Shown piece after piece: positions 1 to 6,318 of a stretch of DNA of 6,602 bases. How positions within the stretch are numbered: the first letter of the stretch is position 1; each line of letters starts with the position of its first letter. The stretch is from NCBI GenBank assembly GCA_014380545.1, contig JACMJP010000037.1:1-6602 (forward strand). The letters are read 5' to 3'. The notes beneath the pieces were generated by a model, which was given only the letters and a program-made list of their open reading frames with translations, ran no database searches and was not told the origin of the DNA. A program made the translations under genes and the position numbers. Source of the DNA: Chitinophagales bacterium. GTDB lineage: Bacteria; Bacteroidota; Bacteroidia; Chitinophagales; BACL12.

Positions 1-1625
1 GGAACCAAATGAGACATGGAAATTAAGTATCCTAAAGCCCATATAGCTCTTCCGTTTGCATCTGCCAGATTTGTATTATGATTTTGTTCAGTAAAATTTC
101 TTTTCTCATCAGCGTAGTTCAGAAAATATCCTTCAGTCTGCAGGCAATGTTTTATAAAATTGAAATAAGTTTGAATTAGGGGTATATCTTCATCATCATT
201 CGTTAATGCATAATGATGACACAGCGCAATTAATGCTCTTGCATTATCATCTAAGGTATAACCTGAATTTATATCCGGTTGATTAATATTTGAAAATTGA
301 ATGATACCAAAATCTGTAGTAAGTTTTTTAATGTGATCAGTATTTATAGACGGAATAGTATATTGTAATACAATTTTATTTGCATCAATTTTTTCAAATA
401 ATACAGCATGTGCCAATGCGGAATTTTCCCAGGTGGTAGCTGCCATACTCTGTAAGGCTGATGAAATAATATTTTTTCTTAATTGCTCATCATCCAGCAA
501 GTGATCAACTGCTTCTGCTAATTGTTTTGGGTTGTCGAAATCAACAATTATCCCTTTATCATCTCCCAATACTTCACATGCATGCGGAATAGGAGTAGAA
601 ATGATAGGACAGCCGCAGCTAATTGCATAAGAAAAAGTTCCACTTACAGCCTGGTGAGGGTCTCTGGAAGTGAATAAATAAATATCAGTCAGTTGTAAAT
701 ATTCTAACAGATCCTGTAAGGGTAAATAAGTATTAACAAATTTTACATGATCCTGTAATTGCAATGCCACAACTTTTTGCATGAGCATATTGCGATATTT
801 TTCTCCCTCATGTTTTATAACGGAGGGATGTGTTTTACCAATGATCAGAAATAAAATATTAGGATTCTTTTTAATGATGTAAGGAAGTGCCTCTAACGTA
901 GTTTCAATTCCTTTTCCGCCACTGATGAGTCCGAATGTGGAAAGAATTTTTCTTCCTGACAAATTAAATTTTTCTTTTAAAGATTCTTTATTCAAATGTT
1001 TTACTAAGTGAGTGCCGTGTGATATAATAGAAATTTTATCTTGCGGGATTTTATAATCATGCATTAATATTTGTGCAGAATTATTTGTCATTACAATAAC
1101 TGCATTACATGTATCCACAATGTTGCTTATTTTAAATTTTAATGACTCATCAGGCTTCGGTAATACAGTATGAAAAACTACAACAATAGGTTTTGTAAGT
1201 TTATTTAAAAATGACTGGAAATAATTTCCATCCCTGTCAAATAAACCAAACTCATGTTGAATTAATACAATGCTGATATTGTCATCATCATTTATATGCT
1301 GTGCCAGTTCATAATAATTTTGGGCATTTGCTGTATTGAGTATATATTTTACTTCATCTGTGTATGGATGATTTTCAATTTCTGATTCAAGTGCACAAAT
1401 TTTTAAAGAAAATGTTTGACCGAATTTATTTTGTAATGCTTTCTTCAGATCATAGGAATATGTGGCTATTCCACACTCCCTGGGAGGATATGAAGTAATA
1501 AATAAAATTTCCGGAGGTGCATGGGGTTTAATTGTAGTTCTGTTACCCTTTTTTGAGGTAAGGCCGGGAAATAATTTGCCCTTCATTTCAACAATTCTCT
1601 TATCAAAATAGATTCCGTTGGTCAT
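1..1625 (-). CDS. GT4-family glycosyltransferase with extra C-terminal helical domain (3' end cut by window edge)
   Basis: 541 residues are readable from the ATG at 1625-1623 to the left edge, with no in-frame stop. I translated this frame by hand. The N-terminal Rossmann half holds SYPPRECGIATYS (residues 45-57), the nucleotide-sugar loop typical of Bacteroidota GT4 enzymes. The second half has GLISGGKGIE with Lys238, the usual phosphate-contacting lysine, and then DPHQAVSGTFSYAISCGCP (about 322-340). There the canonical E-x7-E glutamates align with Gln325 and Tyr333. After about residue 400 the protein continues beyond a normal GT4 end, with SGYTLDDNARALIA (454-467) and LADANGRAIWALG near the edge. 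These resemble an alpha/alpha-barrel glycosidase-like domain. No signal peptide or membrane segment is seen, so it is probably cytosolic. The start overlaps the GH130 stop as ATGA, which suggests translational coupling. Sugar donor and acceptor are unknown; mannose is inferred from the neighbour only. Confidence 0.88.
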   Translation of the reverse strand, partial: MTNGIYFDKRIVEMKGKLFPGLTSKKGNRTTIKPHAPPEILFITSYPPRECGIATYSYDLKKALQNKFGQTFSLKICALESEIENHPYTDEVKYILNTANAQNYYELAQHINDDDNISIVLIQHEFGLFDRDGNYFQSFLNKLTKPIVVVFHTVLPKPDESLKFKISNIVDTCNAVIVMTNNSAQILMHDYKIPQDKISIISHGTHLVKHLNKESLKEKFNLSGRKILSTFGLISGGKGIETTLEALPYIIKKNPNILFLIIGKTHPSVIKHEGEKYRNMLMQKVVALQLQDHVKFVNTYLPLQDLLEYLQLTDIYLFTSRDPHQAVSGTFSYAISCGCPIISTPIPHACEVLGDDKGIIVDFDNPKQLAEAVDHLLDDEQLRKNIISSALQSMAATTWENSALAHAVLFEKIDANKIVLQYTIPSINTDHIKKLTTDFGIIQFSNINQPDINSGYTLDDNARALIALCHHYALTNDDEDIPLIQTYFNFIKHCLQTEGYFLNYADEKRNFTEQNHNTNLADANGRAIWALGYLISMSHLV

Positions 1626-2656
1626 CGCTTCTTTATATTCTGCAACAGTTCTGATAACAATTCAGATAAGCTTACAGATGCACATGCTATCTGTTCATCT
1701 GCTGCCCCGTAATAAATATATAAGGTATCATCAAGCAATATTGTGCCAGTAGGAAAACAAACATTATTCACATAACCTTTCAGTTCGTAATTATGTTCTG
1801 GTTTAAATAAGGCATAGGGCAGCCGGGCAATTTCTTTTTGCGGATCTTCCAGATCTAATAGTGCAACACATGCAGTATACATAAATCCCTTTGTAGTATC
1901 ATGTACGCCATGATAGATCAGCAACCAGCCGTGTTCAGTTTCAATCGGGGGGCAGCCTCCGCCTATATAACTTACTTCATGAAGATGTTTTGGAGCAAGC
2001 ACTATATGTTCATGAAAATGTAATAAATAATTATCCCAGAATTCTTTTGTGAGCTCCTGCATATCATAAATCGAAACAATTTGAATATCCGGTTTTATCC
2101 TGTGCAAAAAATATATCTTTCCATTAATTCTTCTGGGGAAAAAAATTACATTCTTATCCCACATCAATACTTTTTTATGATGTTTTTTAAGCCGGTCACT
2201 TGCATTGTACCGAATATATTTTTCATTAAGCGGCTGTTTACTTTCTGCAAGCAAACTGAATTCCTCAAAGGAAACCTGCGGAACAATTAATCCCTGTTTA
2301 TCAAAGTGTTGCAGATCTTTTGATGTTGCCCATGCGCCAAGGGCATTTATTCCGTCATAAGCAGTATAAGTAAGATAAAACAGATCGTCAATTTTTACAA
2401 TACGGGGATCTTCCAGCCCATGAGATTCATATTCAAATTGTGTAAACAGAAGGGGAATATCATTACGCCCGGTAACTTTTACAGGATCACTTAATTTGCA
2501 ATAACCAATACTTGAGTAATTTCCTTTTCTTACAGCTCGGTAAAAAAGATGAATTGTGTTTCCTTCCATTATTACAGCTGGATTCAGAACGCCCGTATCT
2601 TCAAATACTAAATTGGTCTTCTGTAAAATGATACCTTCTTTCTTGATCTTAATCAC
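1622..2656 (-). CDS. GH130 family beta-mannoside phosphorylase or mannosidase
   Basis: The 344-residue protein is a five-bladed-propeller GH130 enzyme, acting on beta-linked mannosides by phosphorolysis or hydrolysis. Visible family landmarks are NPAVI (25-29), FYRA (38-41), GLEDPRI (80-86) with Asp83 as the expected general acid, WDKNVIFFPRR (166-176), HRI (185-187), GGGCPPIETEHGWLLIYHG (232-250) and FPTG...IYYGAAD (301-320). Lys168, Arg186 and His249 lie where phosphate-binding basic residues are found in phosphorylases. That favours phosphorolysis but does not prove it. A stretch of about 40 residues (125-165) between blades is longer than in minimal members. No signal peptide is present, so it should act in the cytosol, unlike secreted GH130 glycan scavengers. 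The start is GTG; the next in-frame ATG (residue 30) would cut into conserved sequence. A stop lies two codons upstream. It is the first gene of the unit and overlaps the glycosyltransferase by 4 bases. The linkage specificity cannot be read from the sequence. Confidence 0.93.
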   Translation of the reverse strand: MIKIKKEGIILQKTNLVFEDTGVLNPAVIMEGNTIHLFYRAVRKGNYSSIGYCKLSDPVKVTGRNDIPLLFTQFEYESHGLEDPRIVKIDDLFYLTYTAYDGINALGAWATSKDLQHFDKQGLIVPQVSFEEFSLLAESKQPLNEKYIRYNASDRLKKHHKKVLMWDKNVIFFPRRINGKIYFLHRIKPDIQIVSIYDMQELTKEFWDNYLLHFHEHIVLAPKHLHEVSYIGGGCPPIETEHGWLLIYHGVHDTTKGFMYTACVALLDLEDPQKEIARLPYALFKPEHNYELKGYVNNVCFPTGTILLDDTLYIYYGAADEQIACASVSLSELLSELLQNIKKR

Positions 2657-2736
2657 AATTCAGTTTTTCATTCCTGGTGAAGAAATTTATTTTAGCTGCA
2701 GGCAAAGAATCATACCATTTCAAATTACGGTATTTT

Positions 2737-2761
2737 CAAAGTTAATACTTATATAAGTATT
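2737..2761 (-). promoter_or_regulatory. Possible promoter -7 box with adjoining 18-bp palindrome upstream of GH130 gene
   Basis: On the minus strand, 2744-2737 reads TAACTTTG, a match to the Bacteroidota -7 element TAnnTTTG, about 80 bases before the GTG start. I found no TTTG-like -33 box at the usual 19-21 base spacing; that position is an A-tract. Immediately upstream, sharing one base with the box, is the perfect palindrome AATACTTATATAAGTATT (2744-2761). In this position it could be an operator. As RNA on the plus strand it would form a weak 7-bp AU stem followed by T7, but no plus-strand gene ends here. Confidence 0.35.
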
Positions 2762-2800
2762 TTTTTTATTGATCTAATACGCAATATATTATTAAAATAC

Positions 2801-2824
2801 ATGCGGCTAAAAAGAACACCGCAT
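2801..2824 (+). promoter_or_regulatory. Hairpin in the leader of the outer-membrane protein gene
   Basis: ATGCGG (2801-2806) and CCGCAT (2819-2824) are exact inverted repeats around a 12-base A-rich loop. They form the only GC-rich stem in an otherwise AT-rich leader, 80 bases before the start codon at 2905. No run of T follows, so it is not a standard terminator. I do not recognise a riboswitch class. It may be a transcript-stabilising or regulatory stem, or chance. A ten-codon frame starting at the same ATG (2801) is probably not meaningful. Confidence 0.3.
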
Positions 2825-2904
2825 ACATTTTAACAAAAAGGATTTCCTTATTTAATAATCAGGCATACAAATAGATACATCAATTTCTAAAAAACCTATA
2901 CTAT

Positions 2905-3540
2905 ATGCGTACAATTAAAAAACTTTTCATTATTTTTCTTTTGCTGACTTCATTACAGGGAGTAGCGCAAAATATTTCAATTGGCCCGGCAGTTTCATTT
3001 GGCAGCTCATGGGTATCATTTGATCAAACAGACTCTATTAATTCACAATTTCATCCGGCTTTTAGCGGAGGTGTTTTTATTATTTATAGCCCTTCGAGTA
3101 CATGGGGTTTTGGCGCAGACCTTTTATATTCCAGAGAAGGTGCTACAGTAGAACAAACTATATTGGGTTCTAAATTTATTTCAGAAGTGAATTTTGATTA
3201 TATAAGAATACCTCTCAAAGCTATTTACTTCTTTAATGAATATGGAGACCCGGTACGGCCTAAAATATTTATAGGCCCCCAGATCGGTTTTTTGCTGGCT
3301 GCTAAATTTGAAGATGTGGATGTAATGGATGCTTATAATCCTTTTGATGCAGGTATCGTTGCAGGCGCCGGTGCAAATATGAGGCTTGCAGAAGCAATTT
3401 GGCTGAATGTGGATGTGCATTATTATCAGGGGCTTGTTGATATTTCGGATAATACTTTTACAGATGAACGTAATTTAAACAGCAATGCCGCTATTACAGT
3501 GGGAGTGGCATTTGGATTAGGAGCGAATACAAATGAATAA
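2905..3540 (+). CDS. Secreted outer-membrane beta-barrel protein (PF13568-like porin family)
   Basis: The 211-residue product begins with a clear Sec signal peptide: basic MRTIKK, a hydrophobic core (LFIIFLLLTSL), and a probable signal peptidase I cut after Ala21, leaving the mature chain to start at Gln22 as is common in Bacteroidota. The rest alternates short amphipathic strands and turns. It shows the run typical of the OMP_b-brl_2 barrel family: GFGADLLYSREGA (68-80), FDYIRIPLKAIYFF (97-110), KIFIGPQIGFLL (120-131), AGIVAGAGANMRL (149-161), WLNVDVHYYQGL (166-177) and a final strand AAITVGVAFGL. An eight-strand barrel of OmpX/OmpW size is likely. The last strand is followed by a short polar tail (ANTNE) instead of ending on an aromatic residue. 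The gene stands alone, divergent from the GH130 unit and closed by its own terminator. Role unknown; members are usually annotated only as porin family proteins. Confidence 0.88.
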   Translation: MRTIKKLFIIFLLLTSLQGVAQNISIGPAVSFGSSWVSFDQTDSINSQFHPAFSGGVFIIYSPSSTWGFGADLLYSREGATVEQTILGSKFISEVNFDYIRIPLKAIYFFNEYGDPVRPKIFIGPQIGFLLAAKFEDVDVMDAYNPFDAGIVAGAGANMRLAEAIWLNVDVHYYQGLVDISDNTFTDERNLNSNAAITVGVAFGLGANTNE

Positions 3541-3555
3541 TATAAGTAAATAGAG

Positions 3556-3595
3556 AAAAAGCGGAAATAATATATATTATCTCCGCTTTTTTATT
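3556..3595 (+). terminator. Intrinsic terminator of the outer-membrane protein gene
   Basis: Starting 16 bases after the stop codon, GCGGA (3561-3565) pairs with TCCGC (3582-3586). The inside is a perfect AT palindrome (3567-3580) with one A/C mismatch between the two stems, and a T-tract follows (3587-3592). The A-tract at 3556-3560 mirrors the T-tract, so the structure could also stop minus-strand transcription. Confidence 0.85.
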
Positions 3596-3703
3596 TCGTT
3601 AGATCTCAACTAATAATTTATTACAGATTATTTGAAATTATTATACAGAGAATTAAAACATTTAATATACCTTTTATTTTCCCTAAATGAATATTTTATT
3701 ATT

Positions 3704-3735
3704 AAAAAAGAGATAGTTGTTATTCTATCTCTTTT
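3704..3735 (-). terminator. Terminator-like hairpin, minus strand
   Basis: An 11-bp perfect stem (3706-3716 with 3725-3735, core GAGATAG/CTATCTC) closes an 8-base loop. On the minus strand the stem runs into TTTTTT and then an AT-rich stretch; on the plus strand the T run is shorter and broken by C. It could end the three-gene envelope unit, but only after a 3' untranslated stretch of about 400 bases, or end an unannotated transcript in between. Confidence 0.6.
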
Positions 3736-4018
3736 CTACTGGCAATCAACCGTGGAATTTGAATTAACTACTAACCTTTAAAACTAATACCCCAGCCAAT
3801 TAAACTTAATCATAAAACCACAGTGTTGTTATTTAATTACACCTCTTCATGCCCATGATCGCCTATATTGGTTTATTATTATTTTTTAAAACATAAAAAT
3901 ATTATACCAAAGAATAACCCCTTTGTTTTATTAATAAAAAAGTAAAAAATAAAATAAAGTGATACCTTTTTCACACATTATGAGAATTTTTTCCGCTGCC
4001 TTGTATCCCAAAAAAAAA

Positions 4019-4120
4019 TTATCGGCTTGTTCTTTTTCCTGAAGAGCCTCTGCCGGATGATCCGTTATGCCCTTCCCGCAGTCTGTAATTTTTTATATAA
4101 GATGTGAATATATTCTGCAC
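4019..4120 (-). CDS. Possible tiny Gly/Ser/Arg-rich protein, or remnant of a gene's 3' end
   Basis: From a GTG at 4120-4118 to a TAA at 4021-4019 there are 33 codons ending in a basic low-complexity tail (REGHNGSSGRGSSGKRTSR). The frame stays open upstream to 4153, just inside the YihY-family gene, with no ATG. Support is the local rise in GC and a composition that looks like protein and not random AT-rich DNA. Against it are the lack of an ATG or ribosome site, the small size, and the overlap with the hairpin at 4099-4125. It begins about 20 bases after the YihY-family stop on the same strand, so it could be read from the same transcript. I do not recognise a family; tails like this occur on RNA-binding proteins and helicases. 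Confidence 0.22.
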   Translation of the reverse strand: MQNIFTSYIKNYRLREGHNGSSGRGSSGKRTSR

Positions 4121-4138
4121 ATCTTTTTTATTTTTTTT
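4099..4138 (+). terminator. Orphan terminator-like hairpin, plus strand
   Basis: AAGATGTG (4099-4106) pairs with CACATCTT (4118-4125) around an 11-base loop and is followed by a nearly unbroken T-tract to 4138. This is a good plus-strand intrinsic terminator. No plus-strand gene precedes it between 3596 and 4098. It may shield the convergent YihY-family gene from read-through, or end an unannotated plus-strand RNA. In the minus direction the downstream sequence is ATATAAAAAA and does not look like a terminator. Confidence 0.55.
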
Positions 4139-4142
4139 AAAT

Positions 4143-5102
4143 CTATTTTGTATCTACAGCAACCTTATCAGTTATTTCAATTTCTGTTTTGTTTAAATAC
4201 ACTGCATAACGTTTTGGTACAATGCTGCTGTTCTGTCTTTTTACATATACCTGCGTAAATTCTGCGCCGAAATAAAGAATTAAAGAAGTATAATAAACCC
4301 ATGCAAGAATAAGGATAACGGTTCCTGCGGCGCCATAAGTAGTATCAAGAGAAGAATTTTTTAAGTATAATCCGATTAAGAGTTTTCCTACAGTAAATAA
4401 TACACCCGTAAATAACGCACCCCTCCAGGCATATTTCCACTCTACTTTCGCATCTGGCAATATTTTAAAAATCAAGGCAAATAAGCCGGTAATAACTAAT
4501 AATGTAATGAGAAAAGTAATTAAAGCAAATAGCTGGTCAGCCATAGGTAATATATTCTGTAAATTATCATTGAATACAGAAACCAGAGTATTGATTATTA
4601 ATGTCACCAATAATAAAAACCCGAGAGTGATGATCATGGAAAATGAAATGAACCTGTTAACGATATACCACACAAATCTTCTTTTTGGTTTTGCTTTAAC
4701 TGACCAGATGTAATTAATGGAAGACTGTATTTCTGTGAATACACCTGTTGCACCTAAAAACAATGTAACGATAGCAATAATAGAGGAAAGCATAGAATCA
4801 TCCTTCTCATGGACACTTGATATCATACTTTCTACTTCACCTGCACCTTTATTTCCAAGAAAACTTCCAATAGTTGAATATATTTCATTTTCCACTGTTT
4901 CCCTGCTCAAAATACTGCTGAAAATAGTTGTGATCAGTAAAATAAGTGGGGGTAAAGAAAAGACTGTATAATAGGCAAGAGAAGCGCTTAATTTAGTAGC
5001 CCTATCTTCTCTGAATTCTTTTAATGTTATTCTTAACATTATAAAGAAATCTATTATGCGAGCTTTAAAATTCCAGTCTTCATTTTTTGCTTTCTTTTTC
5101 AT
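4143..5102 (-). CDS. YihY/BrkB-family six-helix inner-membrane protein
   Basis: Starting at the ATG at 5102, the product is 319 residues, the normal size for this family (PF03631). Six hydrophobic segments are visible. Family signatures are KLSASLAYYTVFSLPPLIL in helix 1, GATGVFTEIQSSINYIW after helix 2, ILPDAKVEWKYAWRGALFTG before helix 5, and YGAAGTVILILAWVYY...LYFGAEFTQVYV in helix 6. Older databases call this family ribonuclease BN; that name came from a misassignment and no nuclease motif is visible. The molecular role is unsettled, with envelope or lipid functions suspected. The frame is open back to an ATG at 5192, but that start would overlap the upstream gene by 113 bases and add a Lys/Arg-rich stretch read out of frame from that gene's Lys-rich tail. 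The 5102 start overlaps by 23 bases and has AAGGA eight bases upstream. The soluble C-terminal tail after helix 6 is about 30 residues. Confidence 0.9.
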   Translation of the reverse strand: MKKKAKNEDWNFKARIIDFFIMLRITLKEFREDRATKLSASLAYYTVFSLPPLILLITTIFSSILSRETVENEIYSTIGSFLGNKGAGEVESMISSVHEKDDSMLSSIIAIVTLFLGATGVFTEIQSSINYIWSVKAKPKRRFVWYIVNRFISFSMIITLGFLLLVTLIINTLVSVFNDNLQNILPMADQLFALITFLITLLVITGLFALIFKILPDAKVEWKYAWRGALFTGVLFTVGKLLIGLYLKNSSLDTTYGAAGTVILILAWVYYTSLILYFGAEFTQVYVKRQNSSIVPKRYAVYLNKTEIEITDKVAVDTK

Positions 5103-6318
5103 CTTTTTTATCCTTTTTTCCCTCCTCTTTATCTTTTTTCCCGTCAAAAATTCTGTCAAATAATTTCCGGTCATCCTTAATGTCCTCATCAACTGTAGAA
5201 ATATCTACTTCATAGTCTAATGATTCTGCAAGCGCCCTTATAAATGCATTTCTCAATAATTCTGCAACTGCAGTTAATACTTCTGTATTTGGACTTTCAA
5301 AACTCCCCTCTATCGGAACTTTTGTTGCAATCTGGTCTTCTTTTTTATTTTCAAGAAGTTGCCCCGCACCTCCTACTAATCCTTCCCATACTTTTCTTAA
5401 GAAGGGGTCGTTTTTATCTTCTTTTCCCAAAACATCAAGGTCTTTAATTACAGGCTTTACATAGCCGGCAAAGTTTCCTTCTTTTGCTGCAAACTCTGTA
5501 TATAAACTCATTGTTCCTTTATTTACATCTACGTTTGCGTACGCCTGGAAAAATTCATTCAGTAAAACAAGATTTGTATTTTCAAGATTTAAATTCATAT
5601 CAAATAATGGCTGAGCGGATAACGCATCTAAATTCATATTCATTTTAAGATTACCTTCATAAAGATTTGCAGTAGCTATAACTTTCGCTGGTAATAGTGT
5701 AGTTGAATCATAAGAATTTTTAAGATTGGTTGCCAACACATAAGTATTTGTGAGTGCAACATCTACTAAAGGTGATGAAGTATTATCTATATAATGTATG
5801 TTGCCGTTCTTAATCTCAAACCTGTTTATTTTCAGTGGCATAAAATCTTTTAAAAGATCTCTGAAGTCGGAACTATCCTCAGCTATTTGTTTGGGTTCGG
5901 TTTTATCTTTTGTAATTTTAAGTGAGGGTGTCTCAAATAAAAGCTCACCAACTATTTCTCCTTTAAATAAAGCTTTCCATTCAACTGAGAGATCAATCAA
6001 TTTTGCATCGAAAAAATCAGTCTGCTCTCCTGTTAATGTATCCTTTTTATTCAAATAGATATCATTAATTTGATACGCACCTCTTATTAAAGCAAGATCA
6101 ATATCATCAATATGCCCGTAATATCCTTTCATGTTTGCAAGGCTTTTATTTGCATAATGTAAAAGAATATAGGGAAGAATGATGCGTATAACTATTAATA
6201 CACAAACTATAATAAGGAAGATTCTCAACTTTCTTCTTTTCCTCTTTTTTTTATGTGGAAGTGTATTATCCTTTTTATCTGATATTATTTTATCTTTTTT
6301 CATTATCGATTGTTTCAT
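5080..6318 (-). CDS. DUF748/AsmA-like protein with N-terminal membrane anchor
   Basis: The 412-residue protein has a very basic cytosolic leader (HKKKRKRRK, 22-30) and one membrane helix (about 31-53), which places the rest in the periplasm. The body matches DUF748 proteins of the AsmA-like group: ILPYILLHYANKSL (47-60), GYYGHIDDIDLALIRGAY (65-82), a stretch like idlsveWkaLfkGeivgEl (108-126), and near the end VPIEGSFESPNTEVL (334-348) followed by ELLRNAFIRAL (353-363). AsmA-like proteins form beta-groove bridges that move phospholipid between membranes; this one is short, so it would not span the periplasm alone. After residue 390 the chain becomes a Lys/Glu/Asp-rich tail. The start at 6318 overlaps the upstream gene by 29 bases and has AAGG close by; the ATG at 6303 is an equally possible start. 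It lies between the AsmA-like end and the YihY-family gene, overlapping both. Confidence 0.86.
   Translation of the reverse strand: MKQSIMKKDKIISDKKDNTLPHKKKRKRRKLRIFLIIVCVLIVIRIILPYILLHYANKSLANMKGYYGHIDDIDLALIRGAYQINDIYLNKKDTLTGEQTDFFDAKLIDLSVEWKALFKGEIVGELLFETPSLKITKDKTEPKQIAEDSSDFRDLLKDFMPLKINRFEIKNGNIHYIDNTSSPLVDVALTNTYVLATNLKNSYDSTTLLPAKVIATANLYEGNLKMNMNLDALSAQPLFDMNLNLENTNLVLLNEFFQAYANVDVNKGTMSLYTEFAAKEGNFAGYVKPVIKDLDVLGKEDKNDPFLRKVWEGLVGGAGQLLENKKEDQIATKVPIEGSFESPNTEVLTAVAELLRNAFIRALAESLDYEVDISTVDEDIKDDRKLFDRIFDGKKDKEEGKKDKKDEKESKK

Larger units (their letters stand above)
3596..4142. other. Gene-poor intergenic region with hairpins
   Basis: About 550 bases separate the barrel gene from the 3' end of the YihY-family gene. 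Most of it is very AT-rich and has no frame of useful length on either strand. I see an AT-only inverted repeat (3611-3619 with 3635-3643), a strong hairpin at 3706-3735 oriented for minus-strand termination, and a hairpin with a long T-tract at 4099-4138 oriented for the plus strand. A GC-richer patch lies at about 4022-4085. No tRNA T-loop, RNase P or tmRNA signature was found. Confidence 0.7.

Noticed and set aside
3771..3812. Minus-strand fragment SLIGWGISFKG followed by a stop, resembling the last strand of an outer-membrane barrel
   Set aside because: Only eleven residues are readable after an in-frame TGA, and no further barrel-like sequence was found upstream in any frame, so chance cannot be excluded.
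3849..3896. Plus-strand 15-codon hydrophobic frame (MPMIAYIGLLLFFKT)
   Set aside because: Too short, no ribosome site or promoter recognised, and hydrophobic short frames are common in AT-rich DNA. A type I toxin would need a matching antisense RNA, which I cannot show.
4067..4258. Plus-strand frame of 63 codons across the YihY-family 3' end
   Set aside because: It is antisense to a well-supported gene, and its Phe/Leu-rich composition comes from the poly-T tract and the complement of Lys codons.
4143..5102. Ribonuclease BN activity for the YihY-family protein
   Set aside because: The historical name was a misassignment; RNase BN is the zinc-dependent ElaC-type enzyme. No nuclease motif is visible here, only membrane helices.
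5103..5192. N-terminal extension of the YihY-family protein to an ATG at 5192
   Set aside because: It would overlap the DUF748 gene by 113 bases, and the added 30 residues are an out-of-frame reading of Lys/Glu-rich codons. The ATG at 5102 gives the family's usual length.
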